Shown here one piece after another: positions 54,926 through 63,963 of a stretch of 64,000 nt of DNA. This DNA comes from Bradyrhizobium barranii subsp. apii (GTDB taxonomy: Bacteria; Pseudomonadota; Alphaproteobacteria; Rhizobiales; Xanthobacteraceae), in NCBI RefSeq assembly GCF_011516635.5, contig NZ_CP096255.1, positions 7,624,501 to 7,688,500 of the forward strand, written 5' to 3'. Made by a program: the position numbers and the translations under genes. Positions within the stretch are counted from its first letter, which is position 1; each line of letters opens with the position of its first letter. The notes under the pieces were generated by a model. The model was not told where the DNA came from, made no database searches, and saw only the letters and a program-made list of their open reading frames with translations.

Positions 54926-56272
54926 TTAAGAATCCGAATTGAGCGGGATGGGACATGTGAACGTGCGCCATATCCGGATCAGGAACAGGTCCAAGAAATC
55001 TCTCAGCCAGGCGAGGATGCGGCGGAAGTTGTGGCCTACGGCGGAGAGGACGACGTTGGCGGCGTCTCCTGCGCGGCCTTTGAGGTAGCAGCGCCCGAGG
55101 TGACCTTCGGCCTTCAGGTGTCCGATGATGGGCTCGATGGCGGATCGGCGGCGCAACTCGCGCTTGATGATCCCGAAGACGCCGCGCTTCTGGCCGGAGA
55201 TGAAGACGCGACGTGGATTTTGAGCGTCGTGGCCGCGATACCCCTTGTCGACATAGGCCCGCTCGATCGGACAGCCGGTGAGTGCCTCGGTGCGGTCGAT
55301 GACGTCGCGCAGGGTGTGACCGTCATACGGATTATCGGGCAGCGCCCTGACGTGTAGCACGAACAGACCGCCGGGAGCTCGGCGGTTGTTGGTGACGATG
55401 GAAGCCTTGACGCCGAACTCGTACGGCGCGGAGGCCTTGCCCTTGCCGATGCACTCCACCTCCGGGGCATGGAAAGAATAAAGCTTCCAGCCGCGTTGGC
55501 GCTGCTGCTGCGAGCGGATCTGGCTGGCCCGGCCAAGCGGAAGGGCGAACGCCTCCTCCAGGGCTGGCTGGCCGTCGATCTTGCGGCGGATATCGCGGAT
55601 GATCCGGCCGAGCCTTGAGCGCAGGATACGCAACTGCCGCTGATGCCGCCTGAATTGTTTGGCATGGGCGTAGCGGCCCGCCATCATCGCGGCGGCCTTG
55701 GCGATCCGAGAATAGGACTGCCGCAGCCTGACGCCGTGCCTTCTCGCCAGGCGATTGAGCCCCTTGATGGCCGCATGCAGCAGCTTGGCGTCGGTCGGAA
55801 AGGTGATGGCCTTTGGCTGCACCGTGGTATCGACCGTGACCCGCTTGAGGTCCTGGCCGCGTAACGCGCCGGCCTCGTGCGCCACCCGCAGGCTCTCGGC
55901 CAGCAGCAGTTCCAGCTTGTCGCCGAGCCGCTTGCGCCAATGGCTCAGGTCCGATCGCTCGTGCGGGAAGGCGTGCTGGAAGAACTCTTCGCCGGTGAAG
56001 TACTGGAAATACGGGTCGTGGACCCAGCGCTCGCAAATCCCCTCATCGGACAGCCCGTAAATCTGCTTGAGCAACAGCAGCCCGATCATGAAGCGGGTCT
56101 CGATCCCCGGCCGGCCGTTCTCGCTGTAGAGCGGCGCGATCTCGCCGTCGATCCAGTCCCAATCGATCTTGCCGGCCAACAGAACCAGCTCGTGCTTCAG
56201 ATTGATGATCTGGTCCAGCCGCGCCCGGAACAGGTCGTTCGATCCCGTCGTCTTGTGCTTCTTCGGTCGCAT
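54926..56272 (-). CDS. IS5/IS1182-like transposase
   Basis: A 448-residue DDE transposase. The N-terminal domain has ENGRPGIETRFMIGLLLLKQ and DLSHWRKRLG. Catalytic Asp is in RVTVDTTVQPKA, a second in AYVDKGYRGHD and Glu in RRRSAIEPIIGHLKAEG. The stop codon TAA (54926-54928) falls at or just outside the element's left end, so it may be supplied by the target. Complete length, so possibly active. Confidence 0.88.
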   Translation of the reverse strand: MRPKKHKTTGSNDLFRARLDQIINLKHELVLLAGKIDWDWIDGEIAPLYSENGRPGIETRFMIGLLLLKQIYGLSDEGICERWVHDPYFQYFTGEEFFQHAFPHERSDLSHWRKRLGDKLELLLAESLRVAHEAGALRGQDLKRVTVDTTVQPKAITFPTDAKLLHAAIKGLNRLARRHGVRLRQSYSRIAKAAAMMAGRYAHAKQFRRHQRQLRILRSRLGRIIRDIRRKIDGQPALEEAFALPLGRASQIRSQQQRQRGWKLYSFHAPEVECIGKGKASAPYEFGVKASIVTNNRRAPGGLFVLHVRALPDNPYDGHTLRDVIDRTEALTGCPIERAYVDKGYRGHDAQNPRRVFISGQKRGVFGIIKRELRRRSAIEPIIGHLKAEGHLGRCYLKGRAGDAANVVLSAVGHNFRRILAWLRDFLDLFLIRIWRTFTCPIPLNSDS

Positions 56273-56322
56273 CGTCCCCTCCGATGCAACACAGAATCAT
56301 GGTCCGCTGCGAAAGGGAATCT
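54929..56322 (-). mobile_element. IS5/IS1182-like element
   Basis: About 1.39 kb, bounded by an imperfect inverted repeat: AGAATCCGAATTGAGCGG from 54929 and, on the other strand from about 56322, AGATTCCCTTTCGCAGCGG. One transposase gene fills it. The right end abuts the second IS91 copy, so any target duplication there cannot be seen. The exact ends are approximate. Confidence 0.72.
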
Positions 56323-56679
56323 GGAGGGTTCTGTGAGGTCGCGCTCACGCGAGGGCGCGGCAGGCGCTTATGACGCGACCTCATTGAAGCCGGATTGAAC
56401 GAAGGCGCGGGAGGCTATTCGCGGTTTTGCAGCTATGGGGATTGTTCGAGATCGCCATGCCCGATCTGCTGGCTCGGCGCGTGAGGCAGAGACACAGGAG
56501 TGCGCATCCTGGAAGAGTTGAGATCAGACGCGCTTCGCCTGAGATCGCGATAGGCCTTTTGCTGCATCGGACGGTTGTTGTCGCGCAGTGTGACAGCACG
56601 GATTCGACATCGTCCGCGATGATCGAGACGCTGGGAGCGAAATGACGAATGATGATCGTCGTGCACGACATGACTTGGC

Positions 56680-57930
56680 TCACGATGTGTCGCATCGGAA
56701 CGGTGATGTTCGAGGGCTGGGGCGTCTGAAGCTATGTCGAAAGCGCTCAATGATGCGCATGACGCCACCACAATCGGGACAGGCAGGAACCTCGGCCCAG
56801 GTTTGAGCCTCCGAATCCACAGGCGACGGCTGGCCATCGTTTGGGGCTGTTCGCTCATGATCGAGAAGTTCGCGGCAAAGGGCGAGCTTGGCAGCGCGAT
56901 GGCGGTTGGCCATGAAGCCGAAGTGGCGGATGCGGTGGAAGCCGTCAGGCGGCGTATGAAGCAGGAAACGGCGAATGAACTCATCGGGCTTGAGATTCAT
57001 GATCTTTGTCGCGCTGTTTTGGCGATAGTCCTTCCATGAGAAGGCGACATGATCGTCGTCGAGTGCGACGAGCCGGCTGTTGGCGATCGCGACGCGATGG
57101 GTGTAGCGGCCGAGATAGGCCAGGACCTGTGCGGGTCCGCCGAAGGGCCGCTTGGCGTAAACAACCCAGTTGATGCGTCGCATGGCGTCGAGGTGGGCCG
57201 CAAAGGCAGCCGGCTCGGCCAGAGCTCCGAGATCGCCGAAGAAACGCAAGGCACCGGAGTTGAAGGCTGCCGACAGACGTTTGAGAAAAAGTGTGCGAAA
57301 TAGTCTGGACAACGGTTTGACGGCCAGGAAGAAGTTCGGTCGGCAAGCGGTCCAGCGCGCGCCATCGGGCGAGAGGCCGCCACCCGGAACGACGCAATGG
57401 ACGTGGGGATGATGCATCAGCGTCTGTCCCCAGGTGTGGAGGACGGCGACGCCGCCGATCGCACCGCCGAGCCGGCGTGGATTGGCGGCGAGCGTCGTCA
57501 TCGCCTCGGCGGCAGCCTTGAACAGGATGGCATAGACGACGGCCTTGTTCTGGAAAGCGATCGCGGCGATCGGTGCGGGAAGTGTAAAGACGACGTGGAA
57601 ATAGGGAACCGGAAGCAGGTCGGCTTGACGCGCGGCGAGCCACGCGGCTCGGGCTCTCCCCTGACACTTCGGACAGTGCCGATTGCGGCAGGAATTATAG
57701 GCAACGCGTGTCGTGCCGCAGTCGTCGCAAGCCTGCATGTGGCCGCCGAGCGCCTCGGTCCGGCACGCAACGATCGCGCTCATCACGCGCCGCTCGACCC
57801 GCCCCAGATGACCGGCATGTACACGGCGATAGGCGTCGCCATGCCGGCGCAGAATATCGGCAATCTCGATGGCGGGCCTGTTGGAGCGGATGTCGGAGCG
57901 GGTCATGACCCGCATCCCGCTGCGGGTCAT
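56680..57930 (-). CDS. IS91 transposase, copy 2, intact
   Basis: A 416-residue rolling-circle transposase. Zinc-binding N-terminus (CDDCGTTRVAYNSCRNRHCPKC), HUH motif in HHPHVHCVVPGGG, catalytic Tyr probably in AYLGRYTHRVA, and the C-terminal CPDCGGVMRIIERF that copy 1 has lost. ATGA overlap with the recombinase gene indicates coupled translation. Confidence 0.92.
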   Translation of the reverse strand: MTRSGMRVMTRSDIRSNRPAIEIADILRRHGDAYRRVHAGHLGRVERRVMSAIVACRTEALGGHMQACDDCGTTRVAYNSCRNRHCPKCQGRARAAWLAARQADLLPVPYFHVVFTLPAPIAAIAFQNKAVVYAILFKAAAEAMTTLAANPRRLGGAIGGVAVLHTWGQTLMHHPHVHCVVPGGGLSPDGARWTACRPNFFLAVKPLSRLFRTLFLKRLSAAFNSGALRFFGDLGALAEPAAFAAHLDAMRRINWVVYAKRPFGGPAQVLAYLGRYTHRVAIANSRLVALDDDHVAFSWKDYRQNSATKIMNLKPDEFIRRFLLHTPPDGFHRIRHFGFMANRHRAAKLALCRELLDHERTAPNDGQPSPVDSEAQTWAEVPACPDCGGVMRIIERFRHSFRRPSPRTSPFRCDTS

Positions 57931-58787
57931 CCAGGTGGCGTCACCTCCAGCGACAGGCGATCGAGCGGGCTCTGCGTCGCTCGGATCGTATCGGTGGCGA
58001 CCTGCGTGTAGCGCGCTGTCGACGACAAATTATTGTGCCCGAGCAAGACCTGGATGATCCGGATATCGGTTCCGTTCTCGAGAAGATGTGTCGCGAAGCT
58101 GTGGCGCAGCGTGTGCAGCGTGACGCGCTTGGTCAGGCCCGCAGCCTTCACCGCCGACCGGCAGGCGGCATGCAGCACGGTCTGATCGATCGGATGATCT
58201 TCGTCACGACCAGGGAACAGATAAAGCCGCGGCCGGGCGAGCCGCCAGTAGGTGCGCAGGATGCCCAGCAGCTGGGGCGACAGCATCACGTTGCGATCCT
58301 TCGCGCCCTTGCCGTGGCGCACCTGGATGACGCCGCGGGCGCTGTCGATGTCTTCGATCCGCAGTCCCGCAACCTCCGAGGCCCTGAGCCCGGCCGCATA
58401 GGCGGTGGTGAGCGCGGCGCGGCTCTTCAGGCTCGATACCGCTTCAAGAAACTGAACCACTTCGTCGGCGCTGAGAACGACCGGCAGCTTGCGCGGTTCT
58501 CGCGCATAGGGAATGCGCTCTGGGATGAGCGCCTCGCCGAGCGTGACGCCGTAGAAAAACCGTAGCGCACAGACGATCTGGTTCAGCGCCGGCCATGAGA
58601 TGCCGGTCGAGACCAAATGCACCTGGAAGGCGCGGACGTCTTCCAGCTCTAACCGGTCAGGCGATCGGCCAAAATAGCGGCTGAACTTCGAAACCGCGCT
58701 GATGTAGGATCTTTGCGTCGCCGGCGACAGATTGCGGACGGTCATGTCTTCGATCATGCGGCGGCGAAGAGGGCTCAAATCGGCCAT
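57927..58787 (-). CDS. Tyrosine recombinase of IS91-type element, copy 2
   Basis: A 286-residue integrase with the same predicted sequence as copy 1 (R-H-R-H-Y set in GLRASEV, HTLRHSF, LGHNN, TARYTQV). AGGAG lies about 9 bases before ATG 58787. It overlaps the transposase start by four bases. Confidence 0.88.
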   Translation of the reverse strand: MADLSPLRRRMIEDMTVRNLSPATQRSYISAVSKFSRYFGRSPDRLELEDVRAFQVHLVSTGISWPALNQIVCALRFFYGVTLGEALIPERIPYAREPRKLPVVLSADEVVQFLEAVSSLKSRAALTTAYAAGLRASEVAGLRIEDIDSARGVIQVRHGKGAKDRNVMLSPQLLGILRTYWRLARPRLYLFPGRDEDHPIDQTVLHAACRSAVKAAGLTKRVTLHTLRHSFATHLLENGTDIRIIQVLLGHNNLSSTARYTQVATDTIRATQSPLDRLSLEVTPPG

Positions 58788-58993
58788 CTCGATACTCCTG
58801 TCTGAGGGGGTGGGCTCCAACACCCACATCCTCTCAGCCAGGAGGCGATCTATGCCACCTTGCCCCCTACGCCGCGGCAGCGGCTTCGTTCAATCCACAA
58901 TCGAATTTGCAGGCTTTGGCGGTCTTTACCTCCCAATCCCTGCAATCTCAAACCGTCTCAAATCCGAAAAACAGACTCTCGCTCAATCGCTTA

Positions 58994-59929
58994 GTGTCTG
59001 TTCCAAAACATGTTGAGTCGAATGAATCGGTTGTGATTCAAGGTGAGCGGCCTGATTCGATGGGGACGCGCCGCCAATGTGGACTACCGAGAACCGTGCA
59101 CGCTACGACCGCAGCCGCCTGCGCTATCCGAGCGACTTGACCGACGAGGAGTGGGCGCTGATCGCGCCTCGCATCCCGCCGGCCAAGCGCGGCGGCAACA
59201 AGCGTACGGTGGACCTGCGCGAGATTGCCAACGGGCTGATGTACATCCTGAGCACAGGTTGCCAGTGGCGCGCGATCCCCAAGGACCTGCCGCCGCGCTC
59301 GACGCTGTATGGCTACTTCGATCTGTGGAGCTGGAACGGCACGCTCGATAAAATTCATCACGCCCTCTATGTCGAATGTCGCGAAAGGGCCGAGCGCGAG
59401 GCTTCTCCCACCGCCGCCATCATCGATAGCCAGAGCGTGAAAAGCGCTGAAAAAGGGGGCCTCATGATCTCCATGGCTACGACGCGGGCAAGAAGATCAA
59501 GGGCAAGAAGCGGCACATTCTCGTCGACACGCAAGGCCTCTTGATGCACGCCATCGTGCATGCGGCGGACATCCAGGATCGCGACGGCGGCGTGCTCCTG
59601 ATGGCAACGTTGTTCGGCCTCTATCCCTTTCTTCTGAAGCTCTACGCCGACGGCGGATATCAAGGGCCACATTTCCAGAAGGGGCTGCGTAGCGCTCTGA
59701 AGCGCGTGAACCTCGAAATCGTCAAACGCTCCGATCAGGCTCACCGTTTCGTCGTCTTGCCCAAACGCTGGATCGTCGAGCGTACCTTTGCCTGGCTCGG
59801 GCGATGCCGAAGACTGTCCAAAGATTGGGAATGCTTCAATCACAGGGCGCTCGCCTTTCTCAAGCTGGCCTCCATCCGACTCATGCTGCGAAAGCTATGC
59901 AATCCAAGGTAATCTTTCCGGACAGACTC
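58994..59929 (+). mobile_element. IS5-family element, IS427-type
   Basis: 936 bases, flanked by TTA (58991-58993 and 59930-59932). Imperfect terminal repeats: GTGTCTGTTCCAAA at the left and GAGTCTGTCCGGAAA (reverse strand) at the right. It carries two overlapping transposase frames on the plus strand. Confidence 0.8.
59077..59912 (+). CDS. IS427-type transposase made by -1 frameshift (orfA and orfB)
   Basis: orfA (59077-59544) gives RYDRSRLRYPSDLTDEEWALI and AAIIDSQSVKSAEKGG with the first catalytic Asp. At the run AAAAAGGGGG (about 59449-59458) a -1 shift continues into GPHDLHGYDAGKKIKGKKRH, with LYADGGYQG (second Asp) and WIVERTFAWLGRCRR (Glu), ending at 59912. The joined product is about 278 residues, normal for this group, where frameshifting between two frames is the rule. 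A simple mutation is the alternative. Confidence 0.8.
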
Positions 59930-59955
59930 TTAGAGCCTTGTTCACGGACGACTAG

Positions 59956-61587
59956 CCCGCCCTATTCGTGAGAGCGCGGTATTTTGGTCCGACTGGTGCA
60001 TCCGCACACCTCCGCTGACGAGGCGCACAGGATTGCCTTCGGCTTTTCACCGCCTGACGACCGGTACTTTGCAACGCGCTTGAGGGATGGGTTGGGTGAA
60101 CGCGGGCGGACGCCCCACCGGTCAAGGACCGAGCGGCAGCAGCGCGCCGGGCAAGCTGCGGATCAGGTCGGCTTCGGGACATGCCGCGGCGAACGCAAGG
60201 CGAATGCGGCTCTTGGTCTCGACAACCCGGGCGGCGATTTTCAAGAGCCGAAGACGCAGCGTCGCGAACTCGGCAGTGGCCAATTCCCGGACTTTGGGAA
60301 TGGCGTCGCGCACGGTCAGCATCAGCCAATAAGCGGCGGTATGGAGAACGAGGCGGACTTGATTGGCGAGCGCCGAACGGCAACTGGTGCGATCGGAGGC
60401 GAGCTGCGTCTTATGCAGCTTGATCAGATTCTCGGCTTGGCCGCGCGCGCAATACAGGCTGTCGTAGATCCACTCGGCCGAGCCGACATCGAGGCTGGTG
60501 ACGACGAAGCGGATGTCGAGGCCGAGCATCGTCGCCTCAATACGGGCGACGGTGCGTCGTTCGCGATCCCAGGACTTTGCCTTGTGGCGCGTCTCGGTAT
60601 AGCCGCGCAGAACCGGCAGGTTCTCGATGGCGCGTCGCGTGCGGATGTCGTCGGCGACCGCGTCGACTTTTCTGGCGAGCGGCTTGGTGCCGGACAGACC
60701 GAAGATGTAGTCGATGCCGTTGGTCTCGCACCACGCCATTGCCTCCGGCCGGGCATAGTGCCCGTCGCCACGGAACGTAATTCGCGTGTTGTGCCACCGC
60801 GTCCGGATATGCCGTACCAGGCGGCGCAGATGGGCACGCACCTCGACGCCGCCCGGCGTCTTGCCGGGCCGCAGCACGACCGCCACGGGCCGGCTCTTCT
60901 CCGTGTCGTAGACGTGGATCGGCAGGAAGCAGCGTTCGTCATAATGAGCGTTGAACAGCGAGAGCTGCTGATGGCCGTGGACGACATCGCAGGTATCATC
61001 GATGTCGAGCGTGACGGATGCCGGCTCGCGCGGGTAGCTATCCATCCATGCGTCGACCAAAGTGTAGGTCAGTCGGATCACGTCGCGCAGGCGCGGAGCA
61101 TTCTCCAGACGCGACAGCGTCGGTTGGGAACACAGATCGCGACCCGTGTCCGGCAGCCGTCCGCAGGCCAGCTTGAATGCGGGATCGGACCGCAGATGAT
61201 CGAGGTCGTCGGCGTCCTCGTAGCCGCAGCAGATCGCGAACATGCGCGCGCGGAACATATCGACCAGGCTGTGCACGACCCGCGTCGGATCGCGCCGATC
61301 CGGGAACACCCGGGCCAAATTGTCGGCCAAGCCGAGACGCCGCTCGGCCATCGCCAGAAGCATCACGCCCCCGTTCGAGGTCAGCCGACCGCCATCGAAG
61401 GCAGCTGTGACTTTCTTGGCGTGAACGGCTGGAAACGAGAAGGGCAGAATCGTATCGTCGGTCATGGCGGGCGTGGTGTTCGCGGCTGAAGGTGATGGGG
61501 TTGGCTTTGCAACCGAATCCTACGCCGCATCAGCGCTTTACACCACGCTCGCCAGCCTCTCAGGCGCCCTCTGACGAATAAGACGGG
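59956..61587 (-). mobile_element. IS1380-family element
   Basis: 1632 bases, flanked by CTAG (59952-59955 and 61588-61591). Terminal inverted repeats CCCGCCCTATTCGTGAGAG and CCCGTCTTATTCGTCAGAG differ at three positions. One intact transposase gene. Confidence 0.88.
60122..61465 (-). CDS. IS1380 transposase
   Basis: A 447-residue DDE transposase. FDGGRLTSNGGVMLLAMAE near the N-terminus is typical of IS1380. Catalytic Asp lies in LDIDDTCDVVHGHQQ, a second in FRGDGHYARPE and Glu probably in RGQAENLIKLHK. ATG 61465; full length, so possibly active. Confidence 0.93.
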   Translation of the reverse strand: MTDDTILPFSFPAVHAKKVTAAFDGGRLTSNGGVMLLAMAERRLGLADNLARVFPDRRDPTRVVHSLVDMFRARMFAICCGYEDADDLDHLRSDPAFKLACGRLPDTGRDLCSQPTLSRLENAPRLRDVIRLTYTLVDAWMDSYPREPASVTLDIDDTCDVVHGHQQLSLFNAHYDERCFLPIHVYDTEKSRPVAVVLRPGKTPGGVEVRAHLRRLVRHIRTRWHNTRITFRGDGHYARPEAMAWCETNGIDYIFGLSGTKPLARKVDAVADDIRTRRAIENLPVLRGYTETRHKAKSWDRERRTVARIEATMLGLDIRFVVTSLDVGSAEWIYDSLYCARGQAENLIKLHKTQLASDRTSCRSALANQVRLVLHTAAYWLMLTVRDAIPKVRELATAEFATLRLRLLKIAARVVETKSRIRLAFAAACPEADLIRSLPGALLPLGP

Positions 61588-61591
61588 CTAG

Positions 61592-61909
61592 CTACTCGGC
61601 CGCATCCAGGATGGGCGCGACGGTTGCCTTGAACTCCTGCACCGGCACCATGCTCCGGGAGCGGTAGATCAGGCAGGAGCAGCGCAGCAGCGACGCCAAA
61701 TTATTGACCTCGCCGTGATGGTCGAGCACCTCGTTGTAGAGCGTGGTCAGGAACTTGCCGACGCTCATGCTCTCCTTGGCCGCGATCTCCTCCAGCGTGT
61801 CCCAGAACGCCATTTCCAGCCGGATCGATGTGCAGTGCCCGCCGATCCGCAACGAGCGGGTCTGGGATTCGTAGTTGCGTTGGGGCTGGTGCGCGAAGAA
61901 ATTGCACAT
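61592..61909 (-). CDS. Ribbon-helix-helix domain protein
   Basis: A 105-residue protein with a ribbon-helix-helix DNA-binding-like core (RSLRIGGHCTSIRLEMAFWDTLEEIAA then SVGKFLTTLYNEV). The N-terminus is basic and the C-terminus has a short variable tail. ATG 61909 is chosen because GGGAGGA lies about 6 bases upstream; an ATG at 61933 lacks that. The IS1380 element inserted directly after its stop codon without altering it. Targets unknown; it may regulate its own transcription. It is divergent from mutL. Confidence 0.82.
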   Translation of the reverse strand: MCNFFAHQPQRNYESQTRSLRIGGHCTSIRLEMAFWDTLEEIAAKESMSVGKFLTTLYNEVLDHHGEVNNLASLLRCSCLIYRSRSMVPVQEFKATVAPILDAAE

Positions 61910-62151
61910 GGCGTCCTCCCGTCCTGTTGCCATTTTTTCACAATGCTACACCGCTGCCCGTGCCCCCACAATCAGGACGGCAGGCAGAACGATCGCTCCG
62001 TCCCGGTTGCGCGATTTTCTCGAACGTCCAATCTCTTCAATGTGATAGGCATCCCTTTTCCCCAGGCCGCCACACGGCTGTTGCCCAACACATGCTTTTG
62101 ACGCAACACGGCCTAGAATAGCGCCGTTAGCGAATCCAGATCGAAAGCCCC

Positions 62152-63963
62152 ATGCCCGTCCGCCAACTGCCAGAGCAAATCGTCAACCGCATCGCCGCCG
62201 GCGAGGTGGTCGAACGTCCGGCAAGCGTGGTCAAGGAACTGGTCGAGAACGCCATCGATGCCGGCGCGAGCCGGATCGACGTCTTCACCGATGGCGGCGG
62301 GCGGCGGCGGATCGGCATCACCGATGACGGTGGCGGCATGACCGCGAAGGACCTCGCGCTCGCGGTCGAACGCCACGCCACCTCCAAGCTCGACGACGAG
62401 GACCTGCTCCAGATCCGCACGCTCGGGTTCCGCGGCGAGGCGCTGCCTTCGATCGGCTCCGTCGCGCGTCTCTCCATCACGACGCGGCACGCGAGCGAAC
62501 CACATGCCTGGGCGCTGTCAGTCGAGGGCGGCGACAAGTCCGAGATCATGCCGGCGGCGCTGGCCCACGGCACGCGCGTCGAGGTCAACGACCTCTTCTA
62601 TGCAACGCCCGCGCGGCTGAAATTCCTGAAGACTGACCGCACCGAGGCGGAGGCGATCCGCGAGGTGGTCAGGCGCCTCGCCATGGCGCGGCCCGACGTC
62701 GCCTTCACGCTCGCGGGCGAAGAGCGCGCGCCGGTGACCTGGACCGCCGCGCTGCCCGGCGCCGCCGGACGGCTGACGCGGCTCGGCGACATTCTGGGCG
62801 CGGAGTTCCGCAGCCACGCCATCGAGGTCCATGCCGAGCGCGAGGGCGTCGTGGTCGCCGGCTATGCTGCGGCGCCCGCGCTGACCAAGGCGAATGCGCT
62901 CGGGCAATATCTCTTCGTCAACGGCCGTCCCGTGCGCGACAAGCTGATCCTCGGCGCCGTGCGCGGGGCCTATGCCGACTATCTGCCGCGCGACCGCCAT
63001 CCGGTGCTGGCGTTGTTCGTCGCGCTCGATCCGCGCGAGGTCGACGCCAACGTGCATCCGGCCAAGACCGAGGTGCGGTTCCGCAATGCCGGCCTCGTGC
63101 GCGCGCTGATCGTTCACGGATTGAAGGACGCGCTCGCGCGCGAGGGCCGACGCACGGCCGCCAACAGTGGCGAGAGCGCGTTGTCCTCGTTCCGACCCGC
63201 TTTCACGCCGCGGCCTGCGAGCTGGGACTGGCGCGCCTCGCCATCCGCCCCGGTCGCACCGATGCCGTCGTTCGACGGATCGGCTGCGCCCGTCTTCGCC
63301 GAGCGCGCACAGGCGGCGTTCGATGTCGGCGCGCCCAGTGCGGACGTGCGGATCGAGACCCAACCCGTCAGCGACCTCGTCGACCGCCCGCTCGGCGCGG
63401 CGCGCACGCAGATCCACGAGACCTACATCGTCTCGCAAACCCGCGACGGCCTGATCATCGTCGACCAACACGCCGCGCATGAGCGCATCGTCTATGAGCG
63501 GCTGAAGGCCTCGCTCGCCGCCAACGGCGTGCAACGGCAGATCCTTCTGATCCCCGAGATCGTCGAGATGGACGAGGCCACGGTGGAGCGCCTGCTGGAG
63601 CGCAGCGAAGAGCTCGCATCGTTTGGCCTCGCCATCGAGTCCTTCGGCCCCGGCGCGGTCGCGGTGCGCGAGACGCCGTCGCTGCTCGGCAAGACCAATG
63701 CAGGCGGGCTGCTGCGCGATCTCTCCGAGCATATGGCCGAATGGGACGAGGCGCTGCCGCTGGAGCGCCGCCTGATGCACGTCGCCGCGACCATGGCCTG
63801 CCACGGCTCGGTGCGTGCCGGCCGCCGGCTGCGGCCCGAGGAGATGAACGCCCTGCTCCGCGAGATGGAGGACACCCCGAACTCCGGCCAGTGCAATCAC
63901 GGCCGCCCGACCTATGTCGAGCTGAAGCTGAGCGATGTGGAGAAGCTGTTCGGGCGGCGGTAG
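62152..63963 (+). CDS. mutL: DNA mismatch repair protein MutL
   Basis: A 603-residue MutL. The GHKL ATPase motifs are VKELVENAIDAGA (catalytic Glu and Mg-binding Asn), DDGGGM, RHATSK and GFRGEAL. The C-terminal domain contains DQHAAHERIVYE (from residue 438), the endonuclease motif of MutL proteins in species without MutH, and a late CHGSVRAGRRL and GQCNHGRPT zinc-site block. It couples mismatch recognition by MutS to strand incision. It is a chromosomal landmark showing that the locus is not on a small mobile plasmid. Confidence 0.96.
   Translation: MPVRQLPEQIVNRIAAGEVVERPASVVKELVENAIDAGASRIDVFTDGGGRRRIGITDDGGGMTAKDLALAVERHATSKLDDEDLLQIRTLGFRGEALPSIGSVARLSITTRHASEPHAWALSVEGGDKSEIMPAALAHGTRVEVNDLFYATPARLKFLKTDRTEAEAIREVVRRLAMARPDVAFTLAGEERAPVTWTAALPGAAGRLTRLGDILGAEFRSHAIEVHAEREGVVVAGYAAAPALTKANALGQYLFVNGRPVRDKLILGAVRGAYADYLPRDRHPVLALFVALDPREVDANVHPAKTEVRFRNAGLVRALIVHGLKDALAREGRRTAANSGESALSSFRPAFTPRPASWDWRASPSAPVAPMPSFDGSAAPVFAERAQAAFDVGAPSADVRIETQPVSDLVDRPLGAARTQIHETYIVSQTRDGLIIVDQHAAHERIVYERLKASLAANGVQRQILLIPEIVEMDEATVERLLERSEELASFGLAIESFGPGAVAVRETPSLLGKTNAGGLLRDLSEHMAEWDEALPLERRLMHVAATMACHGSVRAGRRLRPEEMNALLREMEDTPNSGQCNHGRPTYVELKLSDVEKLFGRR

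Larger units (their letters stand above)
56319..58896 (-). mobile_element. IS91-type (HUH transposase) element, copy 2
   Basis: A 2578-base segment matching 48263-50839 apart from one additional C. Same orientation as copy 1 and about 8.06 kb away, with EPS genes and an IS5-like element between. Both genes are intact here, so this is the likely source copy. Confidence 0.85.

Noticed and set aside
48263..58896. A composite transposon made of the two IS91 copies
   Set aside because: The segment between them contains the right end of the IS630 and EPS genes that belong to the resident locus, so it was not carried in as cargo.
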